Numbered from the stretch's first letter, positions 24,303 to 33,915 are shown. The stretch: DNA of 64,000 bases from Daejeonella rubra (GCF_900103545.1 NZ_FNHH01000004.1:170034-234033); one strand, 5' to 3'. Numbers and translations: made by a program. Notes: generated by a model not told the origin, from the sequence alone.

Positions 24303-25985
24303 TTAACGTGTATACTTTCTAATACGGTAGTAATGTTGAAAAATACCACATACTATCAACAATATTATTGGCAAAGCTATATTTATCAGCTGCCAAAATG
24401 TTTTTTCCTGCCTGATTTTTGCCCGATCAAGCAATCTTAACTTTATCTCCTTATTACGAAGACCTATAATTCCTGAATCATCGCTAAGGTAATCCACAGC
24501 ATTCAGCAGTAAACTTTTATTGGCATATTGCTGTTGGGAATAACGATCAAACCCCAAAGGATAAGGAGACCCGTCAGTTGTATTTATCTGATTCTTGAAA
24601 ATATCCCCATCTGCAAGAACGATCATTTTGCCTGTCTTACTTATTTCAGGAATAGTAACCTTTTCGGCAATCCCCTGTGGGACTGGTCTGTTCCTAAAGT
24701 TTGAAGGGAAATTTCCCTCCAATAGCACTCCTGCAGGCATTGGCGTACCCTGAAACAATTTCGGATCTGGTTCCTGTTCAACCATTTGCAGAGATAGCAT
24801 AGTAGGAACTTCCAGCTTATGGCTATAGGGCGAAGAAGATAAGATCACCTCCGAACGAACATTTTTTACTGCGATCAGGTCTATTGTTCCCGGGAACTCG
24901 GATCTGATCCCATCGAGGTTTTTAACCAGAGGATGTGTGGAAACAGGAACAAAAACAGGATAAAATAACCATGGCAAAAGCTGAATTTGCGACTGTCCGC
25001 CAACATCCCCAACATTCAATGGAATTTGGGCTGCATTCATATCAGCAATGAGATCATAGTTAAGGCGAACGCCATATTTAAAAAGTATATCATCAAGATC
25101 CAGCTTTTTAGGAAATGCCAGCTGCTCCCCGGCACCGCGCAAACTATCGAGCTCCGCATTTACCTGATCAATAGACCAGATCAGGCTTCCTCCATTCATC
25201 ACAAAATAATCGATCTTATACTTATCTGCTTCAGAAAAGGGCTTTTCAGGCTTTGCAATGATCAGAACCTTTAACCGGTCAAGCCCTTCAAATGGAATAG
25301 TTCCCAGGTTAACCCGCCCTACCTCGTAAGAATCACCCAAAGATTTAATAGCATCACTGAGCTGCAGGTCATTCAGCTCTCCATGTCCTTCAGTAAAACC
25401 AATCCGAACAGATCCACCGGTGGTCACTTTTTTTATAGCACTGGCAAAGGCATATTCCAGATTCTGAATTGAATTATTCAATACTTCTTCAGGACTGATA
25501 CCTGCCCTGTTCTGTAAAAGTTTAACGGGAATCTGAAGTCCTTTATAAGTGATAAGAGCTGCAGGAAAAATTAATTTCTGCGACATGCCATCTTCAGTTT
25601 TCACGCTCAGATTAGTAGGTTCAATACCCAAATCGATCAGTCGCTGATAGGCTTCTTCCTGCGATTTTTGATCTCCTGTAAGCGGATTCACAAAATCAAA
25701 CTCCAGCTTGCCGCCTGCATAAGAATCAAAATCCCGCAAAAGGTCATCGGTAGAGTTTCTCAATCGCTTAAACCCTGCCGGAAAATCTCCTTCAAGGTAA
25801 ACCGTTATCTGCACCTGATCCTGCAGATCAGCCAGAATACTTTTCGTGATCGGCGAAAGTGTGTATCGCTTCTCTGCTGTAAAGTCAAAGCGGGTAAAAA
25901 ATATGGATGCCACAAAATTAAGCAGGATGATACCTGCAAGAAAAATAGCCAGTCTGGTCAAATCATTCTTCCTGCGATTTACCAT
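24303..25985 (-). CDS. gldG: Gliding-motility ABC transporter substrate-binding subunit GldG
   Basis: 560 residues: an N-terminal membrane helix (about 12-32), a large periplasmic GldG/ABC_transp_aux region (SPITKSILADLQDQVQITVY; GGSVRIGFTEGHGELNDLQL; LGLRNKEIKLRLLD-like C-terminal segment) and a C-terminal membrane helix (about 535-553) before a basic tail. With GldF and GldA it forms an ABC complex needed for gliding in Flavobacterium; in non-gliding Sphingobacteriales the role is unclear. Its start overlaps the stop of gldF by 7 bp, so translation is coupled. Confidence 0.9.
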   Translation of the reverse strand: MVNRRKNDLTRLAIFLAGIILLNFVASIFFTRFDFTAEKRYTLSPITKSILADLQDQVQITVYLEGDFPAGFKRLRNSTDDLLRDFDSYAGGKLEFDFVNPLTGDQKSQEEAYQRLIDLGIEPTNLSVKTEDGMSQKLIFPAALITYKGLQIPVKLLQNRAGISPEEVLNNSIQNLEYAFASAIKKVTTGGSVRIGFTEGHGELNDLQLSDAIKSLGDSYEVGRVNLGTIPFEGLDRLKVLIIAKPEKPFSEADKYKIDYFVMNGGSLIWSIDQVNAELDSLRGAGEQLAFPKKLDLDDILFKYGVRLNYDLIADMNAAQIPLNVGDVGGQSQIQLLPWLFYPVFVPVSTHPLVKNLDGIRSEFPGTIDLIAVKNVRSEVILSSSPYSHKLEVPTMLSLQMVEQEPDPKLFQGTPMPAGVLLEGNFPSNFRNRPVPQGIAEKVTIPEISKTGKMIVLADGDIFKNQINTTDGSPYPLGFDRYSQQQYANKSLLLNAVDYLSDDSGIIGLRNKEIKLRLLDRAKIRQEKTFWQLINIALPIILLIVCGIFQHYYRIRKYTR

Positions 25986-26707
25986 TTTATGCCTCCCAGT
26001 ATTGTTTTGGTTAACATTAAAAAGAGCGCAGTGAAACTCAGAAAATAGATCAGATCACGGGTATCAAGAACACCTCTGCTAATTGATTGATAATGCTGAT
26101 TAATACCCAATCCGGTTAAAAAGCCGGCAATTCCCTGCAAAGAGATGATTGAGCTGATCGAGTCGAACCCACTAAATGTAAAGAAACAAAGGAACACGGC
26201 AACTGTAAATGCGATGATCTGATTTTTGCCTAATGATGAAGTAAACAGGCCGATTGAAGTAAATGCTGAACCCAGCAAAATCAAACCAATATAAGAGCCA
26301 ATTACAGCACCTGTATCTATATTTCCCCTGGTTATTCCTAACTGATAAACGCTGAAATAATAGATCAGTGTTGGAAGAAGCGTAAGTATAACAATTGCTA
26401 AAGAAGCAAGGAATTTACCTAAAACAATATCCCAGTCGCTGAGCGGTCGGGTAGCAAGCAATTCAAATGTTCCATCCTTCTTCTCCTCAGCCAGAGAGCG
26501 CATAGTTATTGCAGGAATAAGGAAAATAAACAGATAGGGAGCGATGTTAAAAAAGCTATCCAAACCGGCATAACCGTAATCCAGAATACTGGAATCCGGG
26601 AAAACCCAAAGGAATAGACCTGTGACCAGCAGAAAAGCAGCCATAGTCATGTAGGCTACCAGGGAGGTAAAAAAGCCACTTATTTCTTTATAAAGGATAC
26701 TGATCAC
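25979..26707 (-). CDS. gldF: Gliding-motility ABC transporter permease GldF
   Basis: 242 residues with six membrane helices and the ABC-2 permease motif SLAEEKKDGTFELLATRPLS between helices 2 and 3. It is the membrane partner of GldG (overlapping downstream) and of the ATPase encoded 54 bp upstream. Operon order is ATPase - GldF - GldG. The length agrees with the GldF family. Confidence 0.9.
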   Translation of the reverse strand: MISILYKEISGFFTSLVAYMTMAAFLLVTGLFLWVFPDSSILDYGYAGLDSFFNIAPYLFIFLIPAITMRSLAEEKKDGTFELLATRPLSDWDIVLGKFLASLAIVILTLLPTLIYYFSVYQLGITRGNIDTGAVIGSYIGLILLGSAFTSIGLFTSSLGKNQIIAFTVAVFLCFFTFSGFDSISSIISLQGIAGFLTGLGINQHYQSISRGVLDTRDLIYFLSFTALFLMLTKTILGGIKW

Positions 26708-26761
26708 TTACCTTATTTTGATTTTTAATTCAGGAGACAATTTTAACTAAATAAATTCAGC

Positions 26762-27481
26762 TTAATGAACATGTGAACCGGTTAGTTCTATAAAGATGTT
26801 CTCAAGACTTTTGTTATTGTGCTTCAATCTGAGATCACTTAATGTATCGTCAGCGACAATCTTACCCTTGTTTATGATGATCACCTGTTCACAGATTGCC
26901 TCTACCTCCTGCATGATGTGTGTTGAAAGTATGACTGTTTTTGTTTTTGCCAAATCCCTGATCAGGGTTCTGATGGCAATTACCTGATTCGGATCAAGTC
27001 CGGAGGTAGGTTCATCCAGTATCAGAACCTTTGGATCAGCAAAGATCGCCTGCGCAAGTCCTGCCCTCTGGCGATACCCTTTTGATAAGGCTCCAAGCTT
27101 CTTGTTCTGTTCATCCCCCAGACCGCAAAGTTCGATCACCTCATTGATCCGTTTTTCAGGTTGATCAATTTTGTGAATAGCACCGATAAAACCGAGAGCT
27201 TCCCTAACATACATTTCCAGATAAAGCGGGTTATGTTCAGGAAGGTAACCGATATGACGGCGGACTTCCATTGAATCCGTACTCACATCAAAGCCACAAA
27301 CACGGGCAGTTCCTGATGTTTGAGGAATAAAGCAGGTCAAAATCTTCATAGTAGTAGATTTTCCGGCGCCATTGGGACCTAGAAAACCAAGAACGCTGCC
27401 AGGAAGAGCCTGAAATGAAATCCCGTTTATTGCTTTTTGCTCTCCGTAAGTTTTACTGAGGTTCTCTACCACGATACTCAT
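26762..27481 (-). CDS. gldA: Gliding-motility ABC transporter ATP-binding subunit GldA
   Basis: 239 residues, an ABC ATPase with Walker A GPNGAGKST, signature LSKGYRQRAGLAQA, Walker B VLILDEPTSGLDP and the switch His in ILSTHIMQEV. Its place directly before gldF and gldG identifies it as the matching ATPase. The C-terminal 20 residues are short, as in GldA. It starts the gldA-gldF-gldG(-dnaN) cluster. Confidence 0.88.
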   Translation of the reverse strand: MSIVVENLSKTYGEQKAINGISFQALPGSVLGFLGPNGAGKSTTMKILTCFIPQTSGTARVCGFDVSTDSMEVRRHIGYLPEHNPLYLEMYVREALGFIGAIHKIDQPEKRINEVIELCGLGDEQNKKLGALSKGYRQRAGLAQAIFADPKVLILDEPTSGLDPNQVIAIRTLIRDLAKTKTVILSTHIMQEVEAICEQVIIINKGKIVADDTLSDLRLKHNNKSLENIFIELTGSHVH

Positions 27482-27504
27482 GGCTCAAAGTTAATATTTA
27501 GAAC

Positions 27505-27690
27505 AATTAGAATGAGGAAATTAGAAAATTAGAAAATGAGGAAATTAGAGAATGAGGAAATGATTTATAATCAGACAGAACTCCATTCAAATTTGAATAA
27601 AGATCTATCAAAACTTACCACTTATGACTTACTACCTATAATTTATAACTTATTACTTACAACTTACCACTTATTACTTTATAACTAAAC
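27505..27690. repeat. Two kinds of intergenic micro-repeat between gldA and glyS
   Basis: 27505-27562 repeats GAGGAAATTAGA-type words (GAATGAGGAAATTAGAAAAT). 27611-27690 repeats ACTTA-type heptamers (ACTTACAACTTACCACTTAT). Neither contains an ORF. Only one orientation of the second type is present here, unlike the paired arms at 13.0 and 15.5 kb. Confidence 0.6.
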
Positions 27691-27713
27691 AGGGAAAAAT
27701 TAATTTCCAATAC

Positions 27714-27721
27714 TATCTTTG
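27714..27721 (+). promoter_or_regulatory. Possible -7 promoter element of glyS
   Basis: TATCTTTG matches the Bacteroidota -7 consensus TAnnTTTG and ends only 7 bp before the glyS ATG, so the transcript would be leaderless or nearly so. I see no clear -33 TTTG box at the right distance. The same word stands 6 bp before the GT39 ATG (30479-30486). Confidence 0.4.
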
Positions 27722-27728
27722 CAATGTT

Positions 27729-29189
27729 ATGAGCAAAAACAACGACGAACTTTTTAAGAATGTAGTTTCTCACACCAAGGAATATGGTTTTGTATTCCCT
27801 TCAAGTGAAATATATGATGGTTTAAGTGCAGTATATGATTACGGGCAGCTTGGATCTGAATTAAAGAATAATATCAAGACCTACTGGTGGAAAAGTATGG
27901 TGCAGCTGAACGAGAACATTGTAGGTATCGATTCAGCCATATTTATGCATCCAAAGATCTGGAAAGCAAGCGGCCATGTCGACGGATTTGCTGATCCGAT
28001 GATCGACAACAAGGATTCCAAAAAACGTTACCGTGCAGACAACCTGATCGAAGATAAGATAGCGCGATATATTAAGGATGGCAAATCAGAAAAGGCTGAT
28101 CAATTACAGACCGATATGGATGCTGCATTAGCTGCTGATGATCTACCTAAATTGAAAGAGCTGATCGAACTGCATGAAATTGCATGTCCGGTTTCAGGAA
28201 CAAGAAACTGGACAGACGTCAGGCAGTTCAACCTGATGTTCTCTACACAAATGGGTGCAATGGCCGAAGGATCTGATGAGGTGTATCTCCGTCCGGAAAC
28301 TGCACAGGGTATATTTGTTAACTTCCTGAATGTTCAGAAATCAGGAAGAATGCGTATCCCATTTGGAATAGCACAGATAGGTAAAGCCTTCCGTAACGAG
28401 GTTATAGCCAGGCAGTTTATCATGCGTATGCGCGAGTTTGAACAGATGGAGATGCAATTCTTTGTCAAGCCCGGTACAGAAATGGAATGGTATGCACATT
28501 GGAAGGAATCAAGACTTAAATGGCATCTTGCGGTAGGTACTCCTGCAGAGAAATATCGTTTTCACGACCATGTAAAGCTGGCACATTATGCAAATGCCGC
28601 TGTAGATATAGAATTTGAATTCCCATTTGGATTTAAAGAGGTTGAAGGAATTCATAGCCGTACAGATTTTGATCTGAGTCAGCATGAGAAATTCTCAGGT
28701 AAAAAACTTCAGTATTTCGATACGGTTGAAAACAAGAATTATGTCCCATATGTCATTGAAACTTCAATAGGTTTAGACAGAATGTTTCTTCTGACTCTTT
28801 GTAATGCATACGAAGAACAAGATCTGAGCACCGAAGAAAAGCAAGATTCAAGAACCGTATTACACCTGCATCCATGCCTGGCTCCTGTTAAGGCTGCGGT
28901 ATTCCCTCTGACCAAAAAAGATGGATTACCTGAAAAGGCACGTGAGATCATGGATCTTCTCAAACTGGATTTCAATTTACAGTATGATGAAAAAGATTCT
29001 ATCGGAAAAAGATACCGCAGACAGGATGCAATAGGAACACCTGTTTGTATAACCGCTGATCATCAGACACTTGAGGATAATACCGTCACAATCAGACATA
29101 GAGATAGTATGGAGCAGGAACGTGTGAATGCTGCCGATCTTGATACGATATTGGGTAAACTGGTGAGCTGGAAGAATTTATTGTCCTGA
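27729..29189 (+). CDS. glyS: Glycyl-tRNA synthetase (alpha2 type)
   Basis: 486 residues, a class II synthetase of the single-chain eukaryotic/archaeal-like type. Motif 2 region RMRIPFGIAQIGKAFRNEV, the glycine-specific YLRPETAQGIFVNF, motif 3 TSIGLDRMFLLTL and a C-terminal anticodon-binding domain (HPCLAPVKAAVFPLTKKDGL) are all present. It charges tRNA-Gly. It is monocistronic, with a cluster of degenerate repeats and a terminator behind it. Confidence 0.96.
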   Translation: MSKNNDELFKNVVSHTKEYGFVFPSSEIYDGLSAVYDYGQLGSELKNNIKTYWWKSMVQLNENIVGIDSAIFMHPKIWKASGHVDGFADPMIDNKDSKKRYRADNLIEDKIARYIKDGKSEKADQLQTDMDAALAADDLPKLKELIELHEIACPVSGTRNWTDVRQFNLMFSTQMGAMAEGSDEVYLRPETAQGIFVNFLNVQKSGRMRIPFGIAQIGKAFRNEVIARQFIMRMREFEQMEMQFFVKPGTEMEWYAHWKESRLKWHLAVGTPAEKYRFHDHVKLAHYANAAVDIEFEFPFGFKEVEGIHSRTDFDLSQHEKFSGKKLQYFDTVENKNYVPYVIETSIGLDRMFLLTLCNAYEEQDLSTEEKQDSRTVLHLHPCLAPVKAAVFPLTKKDGLPEKAREIMDLLKLDFNLQYDEKDSIGKRYRRQDAIGTPVCITADHQTLEDNTVTIRHRDSMEQERVNAADLDTILGKLVSWKNLLS

Positions 29190-29315
29190 TCCTGACTTTC
29201 GTCAGGATGACATTGACTTTCGTCCTGACCTTCGTCAGGATGACTTAATCAGTTTTCGTTGGAAAGTTGCTGACTTTCACCAGGAGGACAATGATTTTCA
29301 CCAGGAGGACAATGT
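29187..29315. repeat. Degenerate 20-24-bp repeats downstream of glyS
   Basis: The words TGACTTTCGTCAGGATGACA and TTTTCACCAGGAGGACAATG recur in variants five to six times in about 125 bp, the last two in perfect tandem. Several units contain the palindrome TCCTGAC..GTCAGGA. There is no ORF and no match to a repeat I know. Confidence 0.65.
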
Positions 29316-29354
29316 TAACTTGAGACGGAAGGGTTCATTACGATTTTAACTAAG

Positions 29355-29388
29355 AAAGACCTGCTGAGATGCATCAGCAGGTCTTTTT
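29355..29388 (+). terminator. Intrinsic terminator downstream of glyS
   Basis: The stem AAAGACCTGCTGA / TCAGCAGGTCTTT has a short loop (GATGCA) and a following T-run. It lies 165 bp behind the glyS stop, after the repeats. Confidence 0.85.
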
Positions 29389-29600
29389 ACTAAATAATAT
29401 AATCTATTCAGGTTTTGATTTAATCCTAAATACCTCATTGTCAGGTATAAGCTTTCGACTTTGTTGTGACACATGCTATTTTAGAAGTATGTATCTTTGT
29501 AAAAATAAAAAAAGCAGTTTATCGCTTTTAAAACGAATTATTTAAAGCAATAATTTACCTGGTAACTCGTTAATTAGGCACATACATCTAATAAGTATTT

Positions 29601-30419
29601 ATGAAGAAACTATCTATCTGGTCAATCACAGTCCTACTATTAGCCACAACTATCCCTGCAATTGGCTGGGTTTCAACAAACAATTCTCAGTTAGAATTTT
29701 TTGACACACCTAAAGAAGTCAATGTTATCCCAGCAGCTAACAACGCCACAGTAAATGCAGAACTTTTCACTCAGTACATGTCTTCAGTCTATGTTCAGGC
29801 AAAGCTTGCCGAAAACGGATTGGATGAAACAGTCTTTAAAAAAGCGCTGATCGGTTATTATAACCTCAAAAAAACACAATTACTATCAGCAGAAAAAGCC
29901 ATTATTACAATAATCGATTTCAGCAAAAAAAGCAGTCAGAAACGACTTTGGATCGTTGATCTAAAGGAAAACAAACTCTTGTTCAATACCCTTGTGGCCC
30001 ATGGGCAGGGAAGCGGACTTGATCTGGCAACAAATTTCTCAAATAAGCCCAATTCACATCAGAGCAGCCTTGGATTTTATGTTACCAGTGAAACCTATTT
30101 TGGCAAACACGGACTTTCTATGAAGCTTGAAGGCATGGATAAGGGTTTCAATACCAATGCCAGAGATCGTGCAGTAGTTATTCATGGTGCCGAATATGTA
30201 AGCCAGTCGTTTGTTAATCAAACAGGCCGCTTAGGCAGAAGCCATGGTTGTCCAGCTCTTCCTGTAGAGTTAACGAAAACAATAATCAACACGATTAAAG
30301 GGCAAACCTGCTTATTTATTAATGGACCTGCGGCTGACTATACATCAAATTATTTAGACCAGGATCTTGCCATTTCAAATTTCATTTCATCGGCAGGTAC
30401 GGTACAGGCTAGTATTTAG
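29601..30419 (+). CDS. Exported murein L,D-transpeptidase family protein
   Basis: 272 residues with a signal peptide (MKKLSIWSITVLLLATTIPA). The catalytic-domain family is the YkuD-related group with VVIHGAEYVSQSF and GRSHGCPALP, which carry the catalytic His and Cys (Cys about 221). It would cross-link or edit peptidoglycan, or anchor proteins to it, in the periplasm. Upstream are 200 bp with a TATCTTTG promoter-like word at 29492; a terminator hairpin follows directly. It stands as a single gene. Confidence 0.88.
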   Translation: MKKLSIWSITVLLLATTIPAIGWVSTNNSQLEFFDTPKEVNVIPAANNATVNAELFTQYMSSVYVQAKLAENGLDETVFKKALIGYYNLKKTQLLSAEKAIITIIDFSKKSSQKRLWIVDLKENKLLFNTLVAHGQGSGLDLATNFSNKPNSHQSSLGFYVTSETYFGKHGLSMKLEGMDKGFNTNARDRAVVIHGAEYVSQSFVNQTGRLGRSHGCPALPVELTKTIINTIKGQTCLFINGPAADYTSNYLDQDLAISNFISSAGTVQASI

Positions 30420-30438
30420 CATTTCAAATTACTATTGA

Positions 30439-30476
30439 AAAGAGAGGTTTGATAATTCAAATCTCTCTTTTGCTTT
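30439..30476 (+). terminator. Intrinsic terminator after the L,D-transpeptidase
   Basis: AGAGAGGTTTGA pairs with TCAAATCTCTCT (one G-T pair) around the loop TAAT, followed by TTTGCTTTT. It ends just before the promoter-like word of the next gene. Confidence 0.8.
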
Positions 30477-30492
30477 TATATCTTTGCCCTTA

Positions 30493-32091
30493 ATGATTCA
30501 AAAACTGGAAAACTTCCTGATCAAGAACCCGGGCCAGGTATTCTTTGTGCTGATCATTTTATCAATCCCTCCTTTTTTAATCAATCTAGGACTTCTGCCA
30601 CTGTTTGCTGATGAACCTACACGAGCAAATGTGGCCCTTGAAATGATCATCAGCAAGAACTTTTCAGTCCCTACCATTGGGGCAGAATATTATTATAACA
30701 AGCCACCTCTTTACAACTGGATCCTGGCAGGTTTTTATCTGTTAAGCGGTAACTATTCAGAATTTACCACACGCCTGCCAGCAATCATCCCCATGTTTTT
30801 ATATGCGATAAGCATATATCTGTCAGTCAATTATTTTCTGAAAGACAAACGAATTGCAGCACTTAGCGGGCTCCTCTTTCTGGTCAATGGCCGTATGCTG
30901 ATCTATGACTCAATGCTAGGGCATATTGATATTTTCTATTCCTGGCTTACTTTCAGCTCCTTTATGCTGATCTTTTACTTCCTTCAGCGAAAAAACTGGT
31001 TCCTGCTATTCCTGATTTCCTATGTGATTACAGCAATTACTTTCCTGTCAAAAGGACTTCCATCCATCGTATTTCAGGGCTTTACACTGATCGCTGTACT
31101 GGCATACACTAAAAATTTAAAAAAATTATTCAGCTGGCAGCATATTGTCAGCGGATTGGTCTGTTTACTGATCATTAGCGCCTATTTTTATAATTATTAT
31201 CAGTTTAACCCCAATCTTGAGGGCTATTTCAGCACCATCTGGGATCAGAGCAGTAAAAGAACTGCTACAGAATTTGGACTGTACCAAAGTTTAATTCACA
31301 TCATCCAGTTCCCGTTTGAACATGCTGGACACCTATTCCCGGCAAGTCTGCTACTTTTATTTTGCATCCATAAGGATTTCATATCCGGAATTAAACAGAA
31401 TCCTTTCCTGACCTTTATTTCTGTTGTTTTCTTAGCAAATATCTGGGTGTACTGGCTATCTCCAATAACAAGGCCGAGGTACCTGATGATGCTGTATCCC
31501 CTCCTTTTCATTCTGTGGAGCCATGCCTACTATACTTACCGTGACCGGCTTCCGGTCATGAATAAAATATTCAACCAAATCCTGCTTATTCTTGCTATAG
31601 GAGTTAGTATATGTATACCCGCCGCACTCTTTTTTGATCTGCAGAGCATTGTTAGCTATCTGAATATCAAGATTATTTTTCTGCTGTTTGTCAGCCTTGT
31701 GATCACTTTTCTGATCTGGAAACTCAAATCAAGTAAACTAATAGCCTTTATTACACTTCTGCTGCTTGTCAGATTGGCATTCAGCTGGTTTATACTTCCG
31801 CATAGGCTAGAAAACATGGATGATAACTATTTCCGCTCAGCTGCCGTAGAAATGGGTACTATTACACGGGAAGAACCACTTTATTTTTATCAATATCATC
31901 CCTCAGAGGCCGATATTCCTTTTCATGATAAAATGATATTTTATCTGCAAAAAACACGGATGAAACAGGTGAAATTTACCGAGGACGATGCTAAGCCAGG
32001 TTATTATTTTACCTTTGACAGGGATTTAAAAAACCCGGATGCGATATTGGTTAAAACGTATCAAAACCTCAAACTGTTCCATATCAAATGA
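30493..32091 (+). CDS. ArnT-like family 39 glycosyltransferase (polyprenyl-phosphate sugar donor)
   Basis: 532 residues with about 11 membrane helices. The N-terminal periplasmic loop has the catalytic acidic motif ADEPTRANVALEMI (usually DE in GT39/ArnT proteins) and YYNKPPLYNW, characteristic of this family, which moves a sugar from undecaprenyl phosphate to lipid A or another envelope acceptor. I use the ATG at 30493; the TTG at 30484 lies inside a TATCTTTG promoter-like word. Its stop overlaps the ATG of the GT2 gene (ATGA), so the three genes 30493-33915 form an operon. Confidence 0.85.
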   Translation: MIQKLENFLIKNPGQVFFVLIILSIPPFLINLGLLPLFADEPTRANVALEMIISKNFSVPTIGAEYYYNKPPLYNWILAGFYLLSGNYSEFTTRLPAIIPMFLYAISIYLSVNYFLKDKRIAALSGLLFLVNGRMLIYDSMLGHIDIFYSWLTFSSFMLIFYFLQRKNWFLLFLISYVITAITFLSKGLPSIVFQGFTLIAVLAYTKNLKKLFSWQHIVSGLVCLLIISAYFYNYYQFNPNLEGYFSTIWDQSSKRTATEFGLYQSLIHIIQFPFEHAGHLFPASLLLLFCIHKDFISGIKQNPFLTFISVVFLANIWVYWLSPITRPRYLMMLYPLLFILWSHAYYTYRDRLPVMNKIFNQILLILAIGVSICIPAALFFDLQSIVSYLNIKIIFLLFVSLVITFLIWKLKSSKLIAFITLLLLVRLAFSWFILPHRLENMDDNYFRSAAVEMGTITREEPLYFYQYHPSEADIPFHDKMIFYLQKTRMKQVKFTEDDAKPGYYFTFDRDLKNPDAILVKTYQNLKLFHIK

Positions 32092-33044
32092 GAGAACTTT
32101 CTGTTGTGATAACCGTTCTGAATGAACGAGACAATATTATCCCGCTTATCGGAGCCATACATGATGCTCTGAAAGATATTGATTATGAAGTGATCTTTGT
32201 GGATGATGGTTCTGATGATGGTACCCAGAAACAAATTCGCGAACAGGCTAACGACCGCATTACGCTGGTAGAACTACGAAAAAATTACGGACAAAGTACT
32301 GCTATGACTGCAGGTATTGACCATGCCACAGGCACCTATATTGCACTGATCGACGGTGATCTTCAAAACGACCCATCCGATATCCCTTTCATGCTGCAAA
32401 AGATGAAAGATGAAGACTGGGATGTGGTAGCCGGAAACCGGGCAAATCGCCAGGATGGAATGTTCTTGAGAAAGATTCCTTCAAAAATAGCCAATGCCAT
32501 AATCAGAAGAATGACAGGCGTTTACATCAAGGATTACGGTTGTACCCTAAAAGTTTTTAAACGTGAGATCGCAGAAGATCTTGGCATTTATGGCGAGTTG
32601 CATCGCTTTATCCCGGTACTTGCAAAACTTCAGGGAGCCAGTATCACCCAGGTTGATGTAAAACACCATGCACGGATTCATGGAAGCTCTAAATATGGAC
32701 TAAACCGGACATTCAAAGTAATGGCCGATCTGATCACCATGGTTTTTTTCAGGAAATATATCCAGAAACCAATGCATCTGTTTGGAACCATGGGTTTCAT
32801 TTCACTCGGATTAGGTATATTGATCAATACCTATTTACTTATCCTTAAATTAATGGGACAAGATATCTGGGGTAAGCCGATCCTGATCTTAGGCCTTATT
32901 TTCCTTTTGGGAGGCATACAATTGATCACTTTTGGAATTTTAGCAGAAATAAATGTCCGCACCTATTTTGAAGGAACTAACAGAAAAACATACCAGGTAA
33001 GAAGAATTTTTAATGGAAAAAAAGAAGATCTGGAACATCGTTAA
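32088..33044 (+). CDS. Family 2 glycosyltransferase, polyprenyl-phosphate glycosyl synthase type
   Basis: 318 residues: a cytosolic GT-A domain (SVVITVLNERDNI, VDDGSDDGT, and the DGDLQNDP DXD motif) followed by two C-terminal membrane helices (about 235-300), the architecture of ArnC/GtrB/DPM1-like enzymes that load a sugar on undecaprenyl phosphate. It starts inside the stop of the GT39 gene and overlaps the flippase gene by 32 bp. It would make the lipid-linked donor used by the GT39 enzyme. Confidence 0.9.
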   Translation: MRELSVVITVLNERDNIIPLIGAIHDALKDIDYEVIFVDDGSDDGTQKQIREQANDRITLVELRKNYGQSTAMTAGIDHATGTYIALIDGDLQNDPSDIPFMLQKMKDEDWDVVAGNRANRQDGMFLRKIPSKIANAIIRRMTGVYIKDYGCTLKVFKREIAEDLGIYGELHRFIPVLAKLQGASITQVDVKHHARIHGSSKYGLNRTFKVMADLITMVFFRKYIQKPMHLFGTMGFISLGLGILINTYLLILKLMGQDIWGKPILILGLIFLLGGIQLITFGILAEINVRTYFEGTNRKTYQVRRIFNGKKEDLEHR

Positions 33045-33915
33045 ACTCCTGTTAAAAATTTCAATTACAGGATTATCCTTATATCTGGTTTCAAAAAAGG
33101 TCGAGTTTAATGATCTTAAAGATGCGTTTAGTAAGTCTAATCCCCTGTTTCTGTTTTTCGCCTTTATAGCTTTTGTGATTTCACAGATCATTTCATCTTC
33201 CCGATTGAATACCTTTTTCAAAGGCATGGGATTGAAGATATCGGAGGTCTTTAATTTCAAGATCTACCTGCTTGGAATGTTCTATAATCTATTTTTACCA
33301 GGAGGTATAGGAGGCGATGGCTATAAGATATTTTTACTGCGCAAAAAGTTCGAGATAAAAGGACGCAGATTATTCCAGGCCATCTTTTTTGACCGTCTGA
33401 GTGGATTATGGGCCTTGGGACTGATCATTTCGGCACTTGTTATCTTTATACCACATCTAGGAATTCCTAACTGGATTCCGGTTTTAGTGGTAACACTTGG
33501 TACTGTAGCCTATTATGCGGTAATGAGGAAATTTTTTAAAGATTACAGTCATAATTTTATTATAACGCATACCAAAGCATTACTGGTTCAATCGATGCAG
33601 GTTGTTTCGGTAATACTGTTGTTATTTGCCCTAAACTTTGATGGCAAATTCTCTCCTTACCTGTTCATGTTCCTGGTATCATCTCTGGTTGCGATATTCC
33701 CATTCACTGTTGGCGGTTTAGGCGCAAGGGAGCTTGTTTTTGTTTACGGAGCGCAATATTTCGAAATGGATCAGCATCTGGCTGTGATCATCAGCCTTCT
33801 ATTCTACTGTATATCAGCCCTTTTGTCATTCAGCGGCATTTACTTTGTTTTTCATCCCAGAGAGATCGGTGTCAATAAAATTGAGCTGAAGCAGGATATT
33901 GAGATTGAGAAGTGA
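33013..33915 (+). CDS. LPG-synthase-TM-like (UPF0104) putative flippase
   Basis: 300 residues with about eight membrane helices. NLFLPGGIGGDGYKIFLLRK and TVGGLGARELVFVYGAQY are signature stretches of the UPF0104 / lysylphosphatidylglycerol-synthase transmembrane family. Members work as lipid flippases or inner-leaflet transporters. In this operon, behind a polyprenyl-phosphate GT2 and an ArnT-like GT39, the natural hypothesis is flipping of the lipid-linked sugar across the membrane. Confidence 0.85.
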   Translation: MEKKKIWNIVKLLLKISITGLSLYLVSKKVEFNDLKDAFSKSNPLFLFFAFIAFVISQIISSSRLNTFFKGMGLKISEVFNFKIYLLGMFYNLFLPGGIGGDGYKIFLLRKKFEIKGRRLFQAIFFDRLSGLWALGLIISALVIFIPHLGIPNWIPVLVVTLGTVAYYAVMRKFFKDYSHNFIITHTKALLVQSMQVVSVILLLFALNFDGKFSPYLFMFLVSSLVAIFPFTVGGLGARELVFVYGAQYFEMDQHLAVIISLLFYCISALLSFSGIYFVFHPREIGVNKIELKQDIEIEK

